NCBI GenBank assembly: GCA_020637555.1
Contig: JACKKF010000006.1
Span: forward strand, 186,001 to 250,000
From: Rhodobacter sp.
GTDB lineage: Bacteria; Pseudomonadota; Alphaproteobacteria; Rhodobacterales; Rhodobacteraceae
Direction: 5' to 3'
Length of the DNA: 64,000 bases
Shown: piece by piece, positions 26,380 to 34,343 of the stretch
How the letters are laid out: the number at the start of each line of letters is the position of its first letter
How positions within the stretch are numbered: the stretch's first letter is position 1
Made by a program: the position numbers and the translations under genes
The notes under the pieces: model-generated
Seen by the model: only the letters and a program-made list of their open reading frames with translations
Database searches by the model: none
Told to the model about the DNA's origin: nothing

Positions 26380-26568
26380 ATGGCCAGCCTGAACACCAGC
26401 CGCAACGCCGACCGGCCCGATGACATGTATCAGATGCTGATCGACGCCCATGAGGGCAAGACCAAGGCCGAGAGCGACGCCTTCAACGCCCGCCTGATCC
26501 TGACGCTGATGAACCACATCGGCGACAGCGCGGTGATCGCCGAGGCGCTGGCCGTCGCCGAAGGGTAA
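26380..26568 (+). CDS. DUF2783 small protein
   Basis: 62 residues, helical, acidic: DDMYQMLIDAHEGKTKAESD then ARLILTLMNHIGDS. It matches the DUF2783 family, which is usually found immediately after this type of FAD monooxygenase. It starts three bases past the monooxygenase stop. Role unknown; a subunit or stability partner of the hydroxylase is plausible. The stop is 21 nt from that of the convergent alaX-like gene. Confidence 0.8.
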   Translation: MASLNTSRNADRPDDMYQMLIDAHEGKTKAESDAFNARLILTLMNHIGDSAVIAEALAVAEG

Positions 26569-26589
26569 CGGCGCGGACCGCCGGGAACG

Positions 26590-27315
26590 TCAGGCCAAGG
26601 TCAGCGTCACCCGGCGGTTCTGCTTGCCCTTCTTCTCGACCTTGCCCAACGTCACGCGGCCGATTTCGGCGGTGTGGCGCACATGGGTTCCGCCGCAGGG
26701 TTGCAGGTCCACCTGCTCGCCCTCGGTGCCGATACGGACCAGACGGACGCGGCCCTGCCCCATGGGCGGGCGCACCGACATGGTCTTGACCAGACCGGGG
26801 TTCGCCTCGAGCTCGGCGTCGGTGATCCAGCTTTCGGTCACGGCCAGGTCGCGTCCGATCAGCGCGTTGAGCGCGTCCTCCAGGGCCTGCTTGTCCTCGG
26901 GGGCCTCGGGCATGTCGAAATCGAGCCGCCCCTTTCCCGGTCCGATGGCGCCGCCGGTCACGGGCAGGGGAATGACGACCGACAGCAGATGCAAGGCCGT
27001 GTGCGTGCGCATGTGCAGATGGCGCCGATCCCAGTCCAGTGTCATCGTGACCGACGTTCCGGGCGTGGGCGGGGTGGCGCCGTCCTCGGGGATCAGGGCG
27101 ACGCCCGAGTCGCCGTCCTTGCGCGTGGTGAGGATGGCGATTTCGCCACCGTCCCAGGACAAGGTGCCGCTGTCGCCGGGTTGCCCGCCACCGGTCGGAT
27201 AAAAGACCGAGTCGGCCACGACGATGCCGCCGTCCTCGGCCAGGCGCGTCACCGTGGTGACGCAGCTGCGTGCATAGGCATCCTCGCGAAACAGGGGCCG
27301 GGTCTGGTCGGTCAT
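26590..27315 (-). CDS. AlaX-type alanyl-tRNA editing protein
   Basis: 241-residue free-standing editing domain that hydrolyses mischarged Ser-tRNA(Ala) (or Gly). The zinc-site motifs are THTALHLLS (H-x3-H) and CGGTHVRHT (C-x3-H), and the glycine-rich VFYPTGGGQPGDSG is present as in AlaRS editing domains. The ATG overlaps the stop of the upstream mechanosensitive channel gene by 4 nt, so it is the third cistron of cysK-mscS-alaX. The pairing with cysteine synthase, which uses O-acetylserine, may be incidental. Confidence 0.9.
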   Translation of the reverse strand: MTDQTRPLFREDAYARSCVTTVTRLAEDGGIVVADSVFYPTGGGQPGDSGTLSWDGGEIAILTTRKDGDSGVALIPEDGATPPTPGTSVTMTLDWDRRHLHMRTHTALHLLSVVIPLPVTGGAIGPGKGRLDFDMPEAPEDKQALEDALNALIGRDLAVTESWITDAELEANPGLVKTMSVRPPMGQGRVRLVRIGTEGEQVDLQPCGGTHVRHTAEIGRVTLGKVEKKGKQNRRVTLTLA

Positions 27316-29831
27316 CGGGTCTCCTCGCGGAAGTCGTCGTCGCGCTGATCGGGGCTGACGGCGGCACTGTCGGCGGTGTCGCGGTCGGCCCTGGGTTCCG
27401 GGTGCTTCGGCGCTGGCGCGGCCTCGCGCGGGGCGGGCGGTGCCAGAGCTTCGGGGTTTCTCAACCAGATGTCGCGCTGCGCAAAGGGGATCTCGATCCC
27501 TTCCTCGGCAAAGCGGGCGGCGATCTTGTGGTTCATCTCGGTTGCGACGGCAACCTTGTAGTTCACGTCACGCAGCACCGCGCGAATGCGGAAATCCAGC
27601 GCGTCGGGGCCGAATCCCAGGAAATCGACCCCGGGCTTTGGATCCATCACCACCAGGGGTTCGGATTCCGCGATCTCCTGCAGGATGCGCGCGACCTTGC
27701 GGGTGTCGGTGCCATAGGCCACGCCCACCGTCAGCACGACGCGGCCGGTCTTGGACGATTTCGTGTAGTTCGTCACCGCGCCCGAGATCAGGTCGGCGTT
27801 CGGCACGATCACCTTCGAGCGGTCAAAGGTCTGGATCACGGTCGACCGCACCGAGATCCGCTCGATCGTGCCCGAGGTCGTTCCGACCTCGACCCAGTCG
27901 CCTTCGGATACGGGGCGCTCGATCAGCAGGATGATGCCCGACACGAAGTTGGACACGATATTCTGCAGGCCGAAACCGATGCCGACGGACAGGGCGCCGG
28001 CGACGATGGCCAGCCCCGACAGATCGATCCCCGCCATGGAAAAGGCGACCAGAGCGGCAGCGGTGATGCCCAGATAGCCGACGCCGGACACCACGGCCTT
28101 CTGCGCGCCCTTTTCCATCGACGTCTTGGGCAGGACCGAGGTTCCCAGCGCGCCCTGCAAGCCCCGGGTAATCAGATAGCCCACGGCAAAGACGATGAAG
28201 AACAACAGCACGTTCGCCGGCGCGATCCGGGTGCCCCCCAGCGAGACCCCCTCGCTGAATCGGGTCCAGACCTCGATCAGGTCGGTTTCGCGCGCGCCCC
28301 AGATCAGCGCCATCGGCGGCATGGCCAGCAGCGCCAGCATCAGCCCGGCGAGCGATGGCACCAGGCCCTGCGCGGCGCGTTCCTCGTCGCCCAGGACCGC
28401 GGCATAGATCGCGCTGACCAGACCGTGCAGCACGATGATGACACCGATCAGCGCCAGCGAGGCCAGCGCGGGAAAGGCGATCTGCTGCGCGGCCGCCATG
28501 TAGCCCGCAGCGCCGAGGATCGGCGCCATGACCGCCAGCAGGGTGAGGATGCGGCTGGTGAACTTCACCATCCGGTCGAAGAAGGGGGACGAATCCACCT
28601 CGACGCCCTCGACCTCGGTCCGGCGCGGCTGGTGGCGCAGCAAAAGGCGGGACAGACGCCAGAGGGACAGCGACACCAGCACCACCAGCGGATACATCAG
28701 CACTGCCTGGGCGGTTGCGGGCTGCACCTGCGGCGCGATGAAGGGCACATAGAGTTCGTGCACCCCCGCCAGCATCCCGAGCGCCAGCGACACCCCGCGC
28801 GCCCGGCGCCGGTCGTCGGAACTGAGGTTCAGCGCGGCGCGGGTTTCGTTCACGATCGGGAACAGGTGCAGCGACAGCCAGCGCGCCCCGAACAACGCCA
28901 TGCCCGCCGGCACCAGTGCGTCGTCGATCGCCAGGATCGTCGGCCCGGTCATGCGTGTCAGCTGGATCGCCACGGCCAGCAGCAACAGGCCCAGGAAGGG
29001 CACGATCAATTGCGAAAGCGACACGAAGAACGCGGCCACGGCCCGCCCCCGCAGGATCGCGGTGCTTTGCAGCAGGCGGACGGTCAGGTGTTCCATCCAT
29101 CGCCGCCCGCGCAGCAGCAGCAGCGCCGCCAGCAACAGCGACCCGATGGTGATCGGCAGGTCGGTCAGCATTTCCTCGACCCGCGCGGGATCGAGCCAGG
29201 CGTTGTAGATCTCGCCGTTGATGGTCAGGGCCGATCCGATCAGCGCATCCAGCGCATCCAGCCAGTTGGCCGGATTGATCGGCGAGGGGCCCAGCGTCAT
29301 CAGGGCGTTGGCCTGCCGGGCGCGCACCTCGCGGTCGATGGCGCGGATGATCGCGTCGGCCCGGGCATAGGCTTCATCGGCGGCGCGCAGGGGGGCTTCG
29401 CGTTCGGCAAGCTGTGCATTCAGTTCGTCGCGGCGCTGGGTGACATCGGCGGCTTCGGTCTGCCCGTCCGTCGGCACCGGTCCCAGCGCGGTGATCTGCG
29501 CGCGCAGCGCATCGAGGCGCCCCTGCAACGAGGTTTCGGCGTTCAGGAACTGCGTCCGCATCGAGGAAATCTCGGTGCGCAGGTCGTTCAGGGCCTGATC
29601 GGTGGTGTTCGGATCCTCGATCGCGGCCTCGGCCAGCGACGCAAGCGCATTCCAGACGTTGTAGTCGATGGGCGCGGGCGTCTGCTGATCGCCCGCGGGC
29701 GCGGCCGCGGCCGGCTGCTGGTCCGCAGCCGGCGTCTGCGCCGCCAGGGGCGTGGCCAGCGGCACCACCGCCAGCGCCATCAGCGCAAGGCAAAGCGCAC
29801 GCAACCAGGGCAGGGGGCGAAGTCGCGGCAT
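27312..29831 (-). CDS. MscS-family mechanosensitive channel with DUF3772 periplasmic domain
   Basis: 839 residues. A signal peptide (MPRLRPLPWLRALCLALMALA...ATPLAAQ) precedes a coiled-coil-rich periplasmic part (DUF3772-like, residues about 60-240), several membrane helices, and the MscS pore and beta domain (GIDLSGLAIVAGALSVGIGFGLQNIVSNF then ERPVSEGDWVEVG). It releases solutes on hypo-osmotic shock. I chose ATG 29831; a GTG at 29843 overlapping the cysK stop (GTGA) is the alternative. A longer frame to 30056 lies inside cysK and is rejected. Confidence 0.9.
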   Translation of the reverse strand: MPRLRPLPWLRALCLALMALAVVPLATPLAAQTPAADQQPAAAAPAGDQQTPAPIDYNVWNALASLAEAAIEDPNTTDQALNDLRTEISSMRTQFLNAETSLQGRLDALRAQITALGPVPTDGQTEAADVTQRRDELNAQLAEREAPLRAADEAYARADAIIRAIDREVRARQANALMTLGPSPINPANWLDALDALIGSALTINGEIYNAWLDPARVEEMLTDLPITIGSLLLAALLLLRGRRWMEHLTVRLLQSTAILRGRAVAAFFVSLSQLIVPFLGLLLLAVAIQLTRMTGPTILAIDDALVPAGMALFGARWLSLHLFPIVNETRAALNLSSDDRRRARGVSLALGMLAGVHELYVPFIAPQVQPATAQAVLMYPLVVLVSLSLWRLSRLLLRHQPRRTEVEGVEVDSSPFFDRMVKFTSRILTLLAVMAPILGAAGYMAAAQQIAFPALASLALIGVIIVLHGLVSAIYAAVLGDEERAAQGLVPSLAGLMLALLAMPPMALIWGARETDLIEVWTRFSEGVSLGGTRIAPANVLLFFIVFAVGYLITRGLQGALGTSVLPKTSMEKGAQKAVVSGVGYLGITAAALVAFSMAGIDLSGLAIVAGALSVGIGFGLQNIVSNFVSGIILLIERPVSEGDWVEVGTTSGTIERISVRSTVIQTFDRSKVIVPNADLISGAVTNYTKSSKTGRVVLTVGVAYGTDTRKVARILQEIAESEPLVVMDPKPGVDFLGFGPDALDFRIRAVLRDVNYKVAVATEMNHKIAARFAEEGIEIPFAQRDIWLRNPEALAPPAPREAAPAPKHPEPRADRDTADSAAVSPDQRDDDFREETR

Positions 29832-29839
29832 CGGTGCGC

Positions 29840-30862
29840 TCACCCCTGGCGCATGTCGGGAAGGGTGCGGGCAGCGCGGTCCATCCAGCCGGGCACGGGC
29901 AGGCCCTTGTCGCGCAGGAAGGCCGGGTTGAACAGCTTGGACTGATAGCGGGTGCCAAAGTCGCACAGCACCGTCACGATTGTGTGCCCCGGGCCCATCT
30001 CGTGCGCCATCCGCATCGCGCCGGCGATATTCACGCCGGACGAGCCGCCCAGGCACAGCCCCTCGTGTTCGAGCAGGTCGAACACCACTGGCAAAGCCTC
30101 GGCATCGGGGATGCGGAAGGCCATGTCCGGGGTGAACCCTTCCAGGTTCGCGGTGATGCGGCCCTGGCCGATTCCCTCGGTGATCGAATTGCCGGGGTTG
30201 TCCTGCCCGGTATAAAGCTTGAGCAGACCCGCGCCTTCGGGGTCGGCCAGCGCGACCTTGACGCCCTTGGGTTGCAGCGCCATTCCGGTGCCCGCCAGCG
30301 TGCCGCCCGACCCGACGGCGCAGACGAACCCGTCCACCTTGCCCTGGGTCTGGGACCAGATCTCGGGCCCGGTGGTGTCGATATGCGCCTGGCGGTTCGC
30401 CACATTGTCGAACTGATTGGCCCAGATCGCGCCGTTGGGTTCGCTGCGCGCCAGCTCGGCCGCCAGCCGGCCCGAATACTTGACGTAATTGTTGGCGTCC
30501 TTGTAGGGCACCGCCGGAACCTCGACCAGTTCCGCGCCTGCCAGCCGCAGCATGTCCTTCTTTTCCTGGCTCTGGGTTTCCGGGATCACGATCACCGTGC
30601 GGAACCCCATCGAGGCGCCGACCAGTGCCAGACCGATGCCGGTGTTGCCGGCCGTGCCCTCGACAATGGTGCCGCCGGGTTTCAGATCGCCCCGCGCGAC
30701 CGCATCGCGGATGATGAACAGCGCCGCACGGTCCTTGACCGACTGGCCGGGGTTCAGGAATTCGGCCTTGCCGAGGATCTCGCAGCCGGTTTCCTCGCTG
30801 GCCTTGCGCAGCCGGATCAGGGGGGTGTTGCCAATGGCTTCGGCCAGATTGCGGCGAATCAT
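29840..30862 (-). CDS. cysK: Cysteine synthase A-type PLP enzyme
   Basis: 340-residue fold-type II PLP enzyme joining O-acetylserine and sulfide to cysteine. Seen: NPGQSVKDRAA with the PLP lysine, EGTAGNTGIGLALVGASMGF (substrate loop), VGSGGTLAGTG (phosphate cup) and CLGGSSGVNI. Of the longer 340-residue CysK form. ATG 30862 is preceded by AAAGGA. It heads a minus-strand run with the mechanosensitive channel and alaX genes. Cystathionine beta-synthase or related activity is possible but less likely because no CBS domain is present. Confidence 0.87.
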   Translation of the reverse strand: MIRRNLAEAIGNTPLIRLRKASEETGCEILGKAEFLNPGQSVKDRAALFIIRDAVARGDLKPGGTIVEGTAGNTGIGLALVGASMGFRTVIVIPETQSQEKKDMLRLAGAELVEVPAVPYKDANNYVKYSGRLAAELARSEPNGAIWANQFDNVANRQAHIDTTGPEIWSQTQGKVDGFVCAVGSGGTLAGTGMALQPKGVKVALADPEGAGLLKLYTGQDNPGNSITEGIGQGRITANLEGFTPDMAFRIPDAEALPVVFDLLEHEGLCLGGSSGVNIAGAMRMAHEMGPGHTIVTVLCDFGTRYQSKLFNPAFLRDKGLPVPGWMDRAARTLPDMRQG

Positions 30863-30902
30863 GCGACGGGTCCTTTCAGAACGCGAATCGAGGAACGGGC
30901 TG

Positions 30903-31334
30903 TCAGTGCAGCACGGCGGTGCGATTGAGGGCCCGCGCATACAGCCAGCCCAGCAACGGCACCAGGATCTGCACCGCCAGCAGCAGGTTCAGCGGCACGG
31001 ACAGCGGCAGCCCGGGGGCCGTCGCCCCCGCCAGGGTGAGCCCCACGGCCACCGCGCCCGCTGCCACGGCGGCCGCAAAGAACAGCAGGACCGAGGCATT
31101 GTCGCGAATCGTCAGGAAAAAGGCCGCGGCAAAGCCCAGCCAGACCGCCAGGGCCCAGCACACCCGCATCCACAGCGTGTCCAGGGGCAGGTTCGCCATG
31201 ATCTGCGGCCAGCCAGGCTGTCCCAGCACGAACCGGGTCACGATGTAATCCGCGGCCAATAGCCCCTGCCACAGCAAGAGCACGAGGGCGACCGGTGTCA
31301 GATGCGCGGGGGCGGGGGCGGTGGTGCGGGCCAT
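30903..31334 (-). CDS. Four-helix membrane protein of unknown function
   Basis: 143 residues, four predicted membrane helices (VALVLLLWQGLLAADYIV, then WALAVWLGFAAAFFLTI, then an alanine-rich pair). No catalytic motif is visible. An AAGGCAGAG ribosome site precedes ATG 31334. It lies 40 nt upstream of cysK on the same strand and could be co-transcribed with it. Confidence 0.7.
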   Translation of the reverse strand: MARTTAPAPAHLTPVALVLLLWQGLLAADYIVTRFVLGQPGWPQIMANLPLDTLWMRVCWALAVWLGFAAAFFLTIRDNASVLLFFAAAVAAGAVAVGLTLAGATAPGLPLSVPLNLLLAVQILVPLLGWLYARALNRTAVLH

Positions 31335-31406
31335 GATCTCTGCCTTCTGGTCTTTGGTTCAAAGTGGCGCGCCCGGGCGGTGGTGTCCAGCCCCGGGACC
31401 CGGCGC

Positions 31407-31784
31407 TTACCGGATGGCCGCGGCAAATTCCGGTGAACCGGTCAGTTGCGCCGCCAGTCCGGGGGCGACACCGCGGGTGATCATGCGGCGGAACACGGTT
31501 TCGGCGCGTGTGCCGGCCATCACCCCCTGGGGCAGGGGGGCGGCCGTTGCCATGCGCAGGGAATTGGTCTGCACCTCGACCGGGCGGGTATCCTGAACGC
31601 CCTCGGCGCCGGGGCACCCCTCGAACAGGCCCGGAGGGGGCGCGACCATCCGCTGCGCGGCCGTGGCCAGCAAGCTGCACTCGGCGGCGATGCGTTCGTC
31701 CGTGGTCGGCGGACGTTCGGGCGCGCCGAGGGCGCAGCCAGCGGCGAGCAACAGGGGCAGCAAGAGAAGCGGTGCATGGGTCAT
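31407..31784 (-). CDS. Small lipoprotein
   Basis: 125 residues with a clear type II signal: MTHAPLLLLPLLLAAGC, lipobox LAAGC at residues 13-17, giving a lipid-anchored periplasmic protein of about 110 residues. The mature part has two further cysteines and no known domain; a C-terminal ITRGVAPGLAAQLTG may be helical. No function can be assigned. Confidence 0.72.
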   Translation of the reverse strand: MTHAPLLLLPLLLAAGCALGAPERPPTTDERIAAECSLLATAAQRMVAPPPGLFEGCPGAEGVQDTRPVEVQTNSLRMATAAPLPQGVMAGTRAETVFRRMITRGVAPGLAAQLTGSPEFAAAIR

Positions 31785-31913
31785 CGTGTCGTTCTATCCC
31801 GGCGGGTCCCCGCCTGCAAACAGCTCTTCACGGGCTCGTGGATTGGTCGTGTGTCCGGCGGGCGTGCAGACTGCTGGCACAGGACACGGGGCACACGGGA
31901 CACAGGGGGGCGC

Positions 31914-32135
31914 ATGCGCGGGTTGTGGACCCTGGCGGCGGTGATGATCGGGGTGGGGCTGACCCCGCTGGGGCTGGACATGGCCGCCCCGGCGCTGGGC
32001 GAGGCGCGGCACGCGCTGCACAGCGCGGCCCTGGCCGGTTGGCTGGGACTGCTGGGGGCGCCTCTCGCGCTGGGGGGCATGGCGCTGGGGATCGGTCTGG
32101 CGCTGGCCACGCTCTTTCGCCGTCGCGGGGATTGA
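31914..32135 (+). CDS. Small membrane protein, unknown
   Basis: 73 residues with two hydrophobic helices (LWTLAAVMIGVGLTPLGL and ALAGWLGLLGAPLALGGMALGIGLALATL) and a positively charged tail FRRRGD. An AGGGGGG site precedes ATG 31914. It lies 73 nt upstream of hisF, in an order seen in related genomes, but co-function is not implied. The longer upstream frame is a shadow of the lipoprotein gene. Confidence 0.55.
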   Translation: MRGLWTLAAVMIGVGLTPLGLDMAAPALGEARHALHSAALAGWLGLLGAPLALGGMALGIGLALATLFRRRGD

Positions 32136-32208
32136 CCGGCCGGGCGGCGTGCGAACGGGCTTTCCCCCCGCCACGACAGGCGCTAGGGAAGGGACAAGGA
32201 GCCCACCC

Positions 32209-32970
32209 ATGCTGAAAACCCGCATCATCCCCTGTCTGGACGTTGCCGATGGCCGCGTCGTCAAGGGTGTCAATTTCGTCAACCTGATCGACGCGGGCGA
32301 CCCGGTCGAGGCCGCCAAGGCCTATGATGCGGCGGGCGCGGACGAGCTGTGCTTCCTGGACATCCACGCCACCCATGAAAACCGGGGCACCATGTTCGAC
32401 CTGGTGACCCGCACCGCGGAACAGTGCTTCATGCCGCTGACCGTGGGGGGCGGGGTGCGCAGCCATCATGACGTGCGGGCGCTGCTGCTGGCGGGCGCGG
32501 ACAAGGTCAGCTTCAACTCTGCCGCCGTCGCCAATCCCGACGTGGTCGCCGAGGCCGCCGACCGGTTCGGCAGCCAATGCATCGTCGTCGCCATCGACGC
32601 CAAGACCGTGGCACCCGGCCGGTGGGAGATCTTCACCCACGGGGGGCGCAAATCCACCGGTATCGACGCGGTGGACTTCGCGCGCACCGTGGCCGCCAGG
32701 GGCGCGGGCGAGATCCTGCTGACGTCGATGGATCGCGACGGCACCAAGTCGGGCTTCAACCTGCCGCTGACCCGCGCCATCGCCGATGCGGTGGAGGTGC
32801 CGGTCATCGCCTCGGGCGGGGTCGGCACGCTGGATCACCTGGTCGAGGGCGTGACCCAGGGGCATGCCTCGGCGGTGCTGGCCGCGTCGATCTTCCACTT
32901 CGGCACCTATACCATCGGCCAGGCCAAGGCCCATATGGCCGCCGCCGGCATCCCCGTGAGGTTGACATGA
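32209..32970 (+). CDS. hisF: Imidazole glycerol phosphate synthase, cyclase subunit HisF
   Basis: 253-residue TIM barrel that forms ImGP and AICAR in histidine synthesis together with HisH. Catalytic Asp11 lies in IPCLDVADGRVVKGVNF, and Asp130-equivalent in VVAIDAK; phosphate-binding loops are GGGVRS and ASGGVGT. ATG 32209 has an AAGGAG site. It overlaps hisE by 4 nt. The other his genes are not in the window. Confidence 0.96.
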   Translation: MLKTRIIPCLDVADGRVVKGVNFVNLIDAGDPVEAAKAYDAAGADELCFLDIHATHENRGTMFDLVTRTAEQCFMPLTVGGGVRSHHDVRALLLAGADKVSFNSAAVANPDVVAEAADRFGSQCIVVAIDAKTVAPGRWEIFTHGGRKSTGIDAVDFARTVAARGAGEILLTSMDRDGTKSGFNLPLTRAIADAVEVPVIASGGVGTLDHLVEGVTQGHASAVLAASIFHFGTYTIGQAKAHMAAAGIPVRLT

Positions 32971-33278
32971 GCGCCATCGCCCGACTCGCCGCCACGATCG
33001 AGACCCGCAAGGGCGCCGATCCTGAAACCTCGTGGACGGCCAAGCTGTTCGCGAAAGGCCCCGAGAAATGCGCCGAGAAATTCGGCGAAGAGGCCATCGA
33101 GGCCGTGATCGAGGCCGTCAAGGGCGATCGCGCCCGCCTCACCGCCGAGGCCGCGGACGTGATGTTTCACCTCCTGGTGATGTGCGCGGCCCGGGGCGTC
33201 ACCCTCGCCGATATCGAGGCCGAACTCACCCGGCGCGAGGGGGTCTCGGGCATCGCCGAAAAGGCCGCGCGCGGCTGA
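32967..33278 (+). CDS. hisE: Phosphoribosyl-ATP pyrophosphatase HisE
   Basis: 103-residue all-alpha MazG-like pyrophosphatase for step two of histidine synthesis. Family motifs are SWTAKLFAKGPEKCAEKFGEEAIEA (quoted in part: KFGEEAIEAVIEA) and EAADVMFHLLVM, with the metal-binding Glu/Asp pattern. It begins at the ATGA shared with hisF. Its stop TGA abuts the convergent selU stop with no spacer (TGATCA). There is no HisI fusion. Confidence 0.95.
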   Translation: MSAIARLAATIETRKGADPETSWTAKLFAKGPEKCAEKFGEEAIEAVIEAVKGDRARLTAEAADVMFHLLVMCAARGVTLADIEAELTRREGVSGIAEKAARG

Positions 33279-34343
33279 TCAGCCCAGAAACTCGGCAATC
33301 TGCCGCGCCAGCGCGTCCTGCGCCGCATCGTCCAGCCCGTCGGTGGCAAAGACCCTTTGCACCGCGCCCTCCTGCCTCAGGCGCGTGCGGGCATAGCGCG
33401 GATCGTAGTGGTCCGCCATCAGCCCTGCCGCCAGCGGCGCGAAATCGCCGGCGGCCGCCAGCGCCTGCCACGCGGCGATGGTGTCGCGCGACTGATAGGG
33501 CGCCAGCGCTGCAATCCGGGCCGACAGCTCCGCGGCATCGGCGGTCACGTCGGCATAGGCCCGGGTGAGCCAGTCGGCACGGGCCGCCAGCGGGGCACTG
33601 ATCTCGATCCTGGGTGCCACCCGCATCGCGGCCCACAGCGACGGGGGCACGCGGATCGTGCCGATGCGGTTCGATTCCGCCTCGACCAGCACCGCGCGGG
33701 TCGGGTCCAGCCGCGCCACGGCCAGCGCCAGCGCGCTCTCGAACCCCTTTTGCGCGGGCTGCGTGTCGCCGGGCGCCAGGCCGAACAGGCTGCCGCGATG
33801 CCGGGCCATGCCCTCCAGGTCCAGAACCTGCCCGCCCAGCGCGGCCACCTTGTGCAGGATCGCGGTCTTCGCCGTGCCGGTGTTGCCATCCAGGACCAGC
33901 ACCGGCGCCGGGAACGGCGCCTCATAGAGCGCCGTCTGCACCAGCCTGCGCCAGGACCGCCAGCCACCGTCCAGCACCCCGACCCGCCAGCCGATCTGCG
34001 CCAGGATCAGCGCGATCGACCCTGACCGCTGCCCCCCGCGCCAGCAATAGACCAGGGGTCTGTAATCGGCGGGCTTCCCGGCCAGATACCCCTCGAGATG
34101 GCGGGCCGCGTTGCGCGCGACCAGGGCCGCGCCCATGCGTCGCGCCAGAAAGCGGCTTTCCTGGACATAGACCGTGCCCACCCGGGCGCGTTCCTCGTCG
34201 CTCAGCGCGGGCAGGTTGACGGCGCCGGGTACATGGTCCTCGGCAAATTCAGAGGGCGAGCGCACGTCGATCACCTCGTCATACGGCAAGGTGAACAGGT
34301 CGGAAACGGACGTCAGACTGTGGCGCTGCATGGCCCCGGGCAT
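33279..34343 (-). CDS. selU: tRNA 2-selenouridine synthase SelU/MnmH
   Basis: 354 residues: N-terminal rhodanese domain with active Cys100 in VYCWRGGQRSGS, followed by a P-loop domain. The enzyme swaps sulfur for selenium (via geranylation) at U34 of tRNA using selenophosphate. The P-loop reads GNTGTAKT (153-160), with Ala where many P-loops have Gly. The start is ATG 34343 (GAGG site) or ATG 34331. Either way the gene begins inside the 3' end of the upstream ABC permease frame. No selD or other selenium gene is visible in the window. Confidence 0.92.
   Translation of the reverse strand: MPGAMQRHSLTSVSDLFTLPYDEVIDVRSPSEFAEDHVPGAVNLPALSDEERARVGTVYVQESRFLARRMGAALVARNAARHLEGYLAGKPADYRPLVYCWRGGQRSGSIALILAQIGWRVGVLDGGWRSWRRLVQTALYEAPFPAPVLVLDGNTGTAKTAILHKVAALGGQVLDLEGMARHRGSLFGLAPGDTQPAQKGFESALALAVARLDPTRAVLVEAESNRIGTIRVPPSLWAAMRVAPRIEISAPLAARADWLTRAYADVTADAAELSARIAALAPYQSRDTIAAWQALAAAGDFAPLAAGLMADHYDPRYARTRLRQEGAVQRVFATDGLDDAAQDALARQIAEFLG

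Noticed and set aside
27270..29945. An 891-codon plus-strand frame opposite the MscS gene
   Set aside because: His/Gln/Arg-rich with no motif; antisense shadow of the channel gene.
31861..31913. A GGCACA/ACACGGG repeat as a small RNA or CRISPR unit
   Set aside because: Only short imperfect copies with no spacers; simple-sequence drift is more likely.
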